Source: Autumnicola sp041679265
GTDB lineage: Bacteria > Bacteroidota > Bacteroidia > Flavobacteriales > Flavobacteriaceae
DNA: 64,000 nucleotides
Direction: 5' to 3'
Assembly: GCF_041679265.1 (NCBI RefSeq)
Contig: NZ_JBGFSM010000012.1
Coordinates: 62,001 to 126,000, forward strand
The notes under the pieces are model-generated. The model did no database searches, was not told the DNA's origin, and saw only the letters and a program-made list of their open reading frames with translations. Every line of letters begins with the position of its first letter. Positions within the stretch are counted from its first letter, which is position 1. Shown in pieces: positions 61,071 to 64,000 of this stretch. The position numbers and the translations under genes are program-made.

Positions 61071-62057
61071 TTAATGATTATCTCTTTCTCCCCGCCCATA
61101 TTTATCTATAATTTTAGAGGCGATAACACTGGCAAGGCGTTCATGAGATTCTACCGTCCACCCTGCAACATGGGGGCTCAGGATTACATTTGGCAAAAAC
61201 ATTAATTCCCGCATGGCTTCCGGCAAGGGTTCCGCAGCGCTTATGGCGACTTTCTCTTTATTAGAAAAAAGGCTTTCAAAAGAAGATTTTTCATATTCCA
61301 GCACATCCAGGCCGGCACCCAGCACCCGGCCATCTTTAAGAGCGGCTACAAGATCTGCCGTTACCACGTTTTTGCCGCGGGCGGTATTGATAAACCAGAA
61401 CGGCTTTTTAAATTTTGCTATAAAATCTTTATTGATCATTTGATGGGTTTCTTCCGTCCACGGGGTGTGCAGGCTCACCACATCTGCCTTTTCACAAAAT
61501 TCCTCAAGGCTTACCTGCTTTGCATTTTCATCCCCCACATTTTCCTTTATGTCGTAGCACAAAACTTCGGCATCAAAACCACGCAATTTTCTCGCGAAAG
61601 CTTTTCCCATATTTCCATAACCAATAATTCCCACCGTCCTGCCATCCAGTTCTATCCCGCGGTTCTCTTCCCTGTGCCAGAGCCCTTCCTTCACTTCCTT
61701 ATCGGCTTTATTCAGCTTATTAAAAAGGGAAAGCAACATTCCCAGGCTATGTTCTCCCACGGCATTCCTGTTGCCTTCAGGAGCAGAGAAAAGCGTGATC
61801 CCGTTTTTTTCAGCATAAGGCACATCTATGTTTTCCAGGCCGGCCCCCACCCGGGCGATAAATTTTAAATTTGGGGCGGCATCTATAAATTCTTTGTCAA
61901 TAGTATAACGGCTTCTAATCACAATACCATCATATAAATGCTGATTTTGAAGGGTTTCTTCCCGGCTTTGCTCGTATCCTTCAATATTATGGTGTCCGGC
62001 CGCAGCCAGTTGTTTCATTAAAGTAGGGTGATTGGTATCTGCGTGTAAAATGATCAT
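61071..62057 (-). CDS. D-2-hydroxyacid dehydrogenase (SerA-like)
   Basis: A 328-residue NAD-dependent dehydrogenase of the PGDH family. Catalytic Arg227 (NTARGKN), Glu254 (LDVLEYE) and His296 (LSPHVAGW) are present, with the NAD fold motif GYGNMG at 146-151. It lacks the ACT domain of long SerA proteins. 3-phosphoglycerate dehydrogenase or another 2-hydroxyacid dehydrogenase are both possible. Confidence 0.9.
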   Translation of the reverse strand: MIILHADTNHPTLMKQLAAAGHHNIEGYEQSREETLQNQHLYDGIVIRSRYTIDKEFIDAAPNLKFIARVGAGLENIDVPYAEKNGITLFSAPEGNRNAVGEHSLGMLLSLFNKLNKADKEVKEGLWHREENRGIELDGRTVGIIGYGNMGKAFARKLRGFDAEVLCYDIKENVGDENAKQVSLEEFCEKADVVSLHTPWTEETHQMINKDFIAKFKKPFWFINTARGKNVVTADLVAALKDGRVLGAGLDVLEYEKSSFESLFSNKEKVAISAAEPLPEAMRELMFLPNVILSPHVAGWTVESHERLASVIASKIIDKYGRGERDNH

Positions 62058-62271
62058 TTTCTGAATTTATTTTTAATAAATATTGATTTGGTTAATTTGA
62101 TGTGCATCCGTGATAAAACATCAAATTCCCAGCTTCTGAAATAAAATCTTCAAAAACCGGAATAAAACGTGAACGAAAAAATGTAATAAAGGAGACAGCG
62201 AAAACCGCTATTTTTGAAATTTGTTGCTGAAAGCTTATAGTTTTCATGTTCAACGAATGCATCGAATGACA

Positions 62272-62279
62272 CAAAGTTA
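62272..62279 (-). promoter_or_regulatory. Candidate -7 element in front of the hydroxyacid dehydrogenase unit
   Basis: The minus strand reads TAACTTTG, matching TAnnTTTG. It would start a transcript with an about 210-base leader before the dehydrogenase gene. A 51-codon frame from ATG 62247 lies in that leader but has no supporting homology. Confidence 0.4.
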
Positions 62280-62316
62280 ACAAATGAAACCAAAAAAATG
62301 AAGCTAATCACCCGAA

Positions 62317-63669
62317 CTAAAACCCCAGGATCGCTTTTGCTATGAGAAAATAGGTCAAAATCCCGAAAACATCATTACTGGTAGTAATAAAAGGGCCGGT
62401 AGCCACAGCAGGATCAATATTGTTCTTATCCAGAATAATAGGAATAAAAGTGCCAATTAACGCTGCCAGAAGAATAACCGAAATAAGGGCAATGCCAATA
62501 CTCACAGATTCGGTATAAGAAGTTCCGAAGAAATACGTGCTAATGGCAAAAACAATGAGCGCAATAGAAATCCCGTTCACCAGCGCCAGGGAGGCTTCTT
62601 TGGCAAGCCGGCCCCAGATATGCCCTTTAAGGCTGCCGTTGGCAAGCCCCTGCACTACAATCGCACTGGACTGCACCCCAACATTACCAGCCGTAGCCTG
62701 GATAAGCGGCACAAAAATGAGCAATTTTGGAAACAGCTGCATTATAGTGGAAAATCCTGAAATTATACTCGCTGCACCCAGGCCCCCAAACATACCAATA
62801 AGCAGCCATGGCAGCCGGGCGCGGGTTTGCTTGAAGATATTAGAATCGGCTTCCACATCTTCAGAAATACCTGCGGCCATCTGGTAATCCCTTTCTGCCT
62901 CTTCCCTTATAAAATCAACAATATCATCAATAGTTACCCTACCCACCAGGCGGCCCATTTCATCTACCACAGGAATAGCTTCCAGGTCATATTTTTGCAT
63001 TACCCGGGCCACTTCCTCGCCATCGGTATGCACGCTTACATAATCTACCTGCGGAATATACACATCGCTGATATTGGCATTGCTGGGAGCGGTAAGCAGG
63101 TCTTTTAGGGAAAGCCGGCCCTTGAGTTTATCTTTATTGTCCACCACATAAATGGAATGTACGCGGGTCACATTTTCGGCCTGTTTGCGCATCTCGGTCA
63201 TACAGCCGGTAACGCTCCAGTTTTCGTTGACCTTTACCAGTTCCTTCGCCATTAAGCCCCCTGCGGAATCTTCGTCATATCGCAATAATTCCACGATATG
63301 ATCTGCATGTTCCTCATCGTTAATTTCTGCAATTACGTTTTGCTGGCGTTCCAATGGAAGTTCAGAAATGATATCTGCCGCATCATCGGTATCCATTTCC
63401 TGCAGCTCATCGGCAATTTCCCGGGAAGATAAGGTTTCCAGGATGCGTTCCCTTACGCCGGTGTCCAGCTCCATAAGAGCTTCCGCCGTTTTCTGGCTGT
63501 CCAGTACCTTTACCAGGTAAGTGGCCTGTTCCAGGTCCAGTTCCGTAAGAATTTCAGCAATATCAGCGTGGTGCACGTCTTCAAGATGCAACAGCAATTC
63601 CTCATCGTTGTGGTTCTCGATAAGGTATTTTATTTTTTCAATTAATTCATCGCTGATTTGAAATTGCAT
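62317..63669 (-). CDS. mgtE: Magnesium transporter MgtE
   Basis: The 450-residue protein has the MgtE N-terminal superhelical domain (about residues 1-130; LEDVHHADIAEILTELD), two CBS domains (about 135-255; GRVTIDDIVDFI) and five membrane helices at the C-terminus with the Mg2+ pore segment PLIQATAGNVGVQSSA and DPAVATGPF. The cytosolic part senses Mg2+ and gates the channel. Length is normal. It overlaps the end of rsmA by 23 bases. Confidence 0.96.
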   Translation of the reverse strand: MQFQISDELIEKIKYLIENHNDEELLLHLEDVHHADIAEILTELDLEQATYLVKVLDSQKTAEALMELDTGVRERILETLSSREIADELQEMDTDDAADIISELPLERQQNVIAEINDEEHADHIVELLRYDEDSAGGLMAKELVKVNENWSVTGCMTEMRKQAENVTRVHSIYVVDNKDKLKGRLSLKDLLTAPSNANISDVYIPQVDYVSVHTDGEEVARVMQKYDLEAIPVVDEMGRLVGRVTIDDIVDFIREEAERDYQMAAGISEDVEADSNIFKQTRARLPWLLIGMFGGLGAASIISGFSTIMQLFPKLLIFVPLIQATAGNVGVQSSAIVVQGLANGSLKGHIWGRLAKEASLALVNGISIALIVFAISTYFFGTSYTESVSIGIALISVILLAALIGTFIPIILDKNNIDPAVATGPFITTSNDVFGILTYFLIAKAILGF

Positions 63670-64000
63670 ACGGCTGAATTTTTAAGGTCAATTCAATAAA
63701 AGCCTCTGTACTTAACTGCTCCGGCCTTTGCCCAAAGATAGTATCTTCGCGTACATTATCTGGCAAATTGAAGCTTTTTAAACTATTCCTTAACGTTTTA
63801 CGGCGTTGCCCGAAAGCGGTTTTCACGATTCTAAAAAAAAGGCGTTCCTCACAGGCTAATTTGATATTTTCCTTTCGCCTTAACCGCAACACCCCGCTGT
63901 CTACTTTGGGTGGCGGATTAAATACCGAAGGCGGCACGGTAAAAAGATATTCTGCCTCATAGAAAGCCTGGGTAAGCACAGAGAGGATGCCGTAGGTTTT
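63647..64000 (-). CDS. rsmA: 16S rRNA dimethyladenosine transferase RsmA, C-terminal part
   Basis: The last 117 codons of KsgA/RsmA, the enzyme that dimethylates two adenines near the 3' end of 16S rRNA. The frame is open to the edge and starts KTYGILSVLTQAFYEAEYLF, followed by VPPSVFNPPPKVDSGVLRLRR and FGQRRKTLRNSL, all diagnostic of the family. The catalytic N-terminal domain is outside the window. Confidence 0.95.
   Translation of the reverse strand, partial: KTYGILSVLTQAFYEAEYLFTVPPSVFNPPPKVDSGVLRLRRKENIKLACEERLFFRIVKTAFGQRRKTLRNSLKSFNLPDNVREDTIFGQRPEQLSTEAFIELTLKIQPYAISNQR

Noticed and set aside
62092..62283. 63-codon minus-strand frame (or 51 codons from ATG 62247) in the dehydrogenase leader
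   Set aside because: A -7-like box is nearby, but the protein has no homology I can recognise and lies in a probable 5' UTR; evidence is too thin to call a gene.

Overview
The window looks like a chromosomal segment of a marine or soil Flavobacteriaceae member (Bacteroidota), in the Gramella/Salegentibacter range. The evidence is gene content: GldE, a type IX secretion (T9SS) C-terminal sorting domain, a DUF4270 lipoprotein, an OlsF-type fused acyltransferase, a eukaryal-type dimeric glycyl-tRNA synthetase and a detached atpD-atpC pair. Genes also lack Shine-Dalgarno sequences, several TTG starts are in use, and many genes are preceded by the Bacteroidota -7 element TAnnTTTG. I see no rRNA, tRNA, CRISPR array or transposase gene. 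No gene-free stretch exceeds about 275 bases.

Layout. 1-5.9 kb: gldE (cut by the left edge), ssb and mutY on minus; HU, a 29-residue very basic protein, RNase E/G and recX on plus. 5.9-13.7 kb: a SnoaL-like protein, a JmjC/cupin-8 protein and a minus-strand biotin operon read bioF-bioD-bioA-SET protein-ketoacyl synthase-bioB. 13.9-19.6 kb: a complete mrpABCDEFG sodium/proton antiporter operon. 19.9-22.5 kb: a DUF2975/HTH module with operator-like palindromes, then an M61 peptidase. 22.7-29.1 kb: atpC/atpD, then a unit of a half-length GT5 protein, a DUF4270 lipoprotein and glmS. 29.2-35.3 kb: panC-panD-LPG-synthase-like protein, a serine-less esterase homologue, radA and an M23 peptidase. 35.3-47.6 kb: aldo/keto reductase, OmpA-like lipoprotein, exodeoxyribonuclease III, a 993-residue T9SS cargo protein, glyS, a coiled-coil membrane protein, comF, an Ig-like lipoprotein, a nitrilase-family amidase and a small membrane-associated protein. 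47.6-54.9 kb: a DNA repair cluster (MBL exonuclease, ATP-dependent ligase, Lhr-like helicase), split by a lipoprotein gene and a tandem pair of near-identical DUF559 endonuclease genes. 55.1-64 kb: TerB-like protein, a 46-codon remnant of fructose-1,6-bisphosphatase, two tandem GNATs, aspartate kinase, OlsF, an NAD(P)-binding protein, a VOC protein, a D-2-hydroxyacid dehydrogenase, mgtE and rsmA (cut by the right edge).

The two places most likely to hold undescribed biology are the following. (1) The biotin operon has no bioC, bioH, bioG or bioW. A FabF-like synthase with all active-site residues and a SET-domain methyltransferase-like protein sit between bioA and bioB. (2) The 666-bp tandem unit at 50.1-51.5 kb consists of a DUF559 endonuclease gene, leader modules whose stem sequence differs between copies while pairing is kept, and a 44-bp repeat that supplies the end of the reading frame. 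Both rest on reading the sequence and on family knowledge. No database search or folding program was run.
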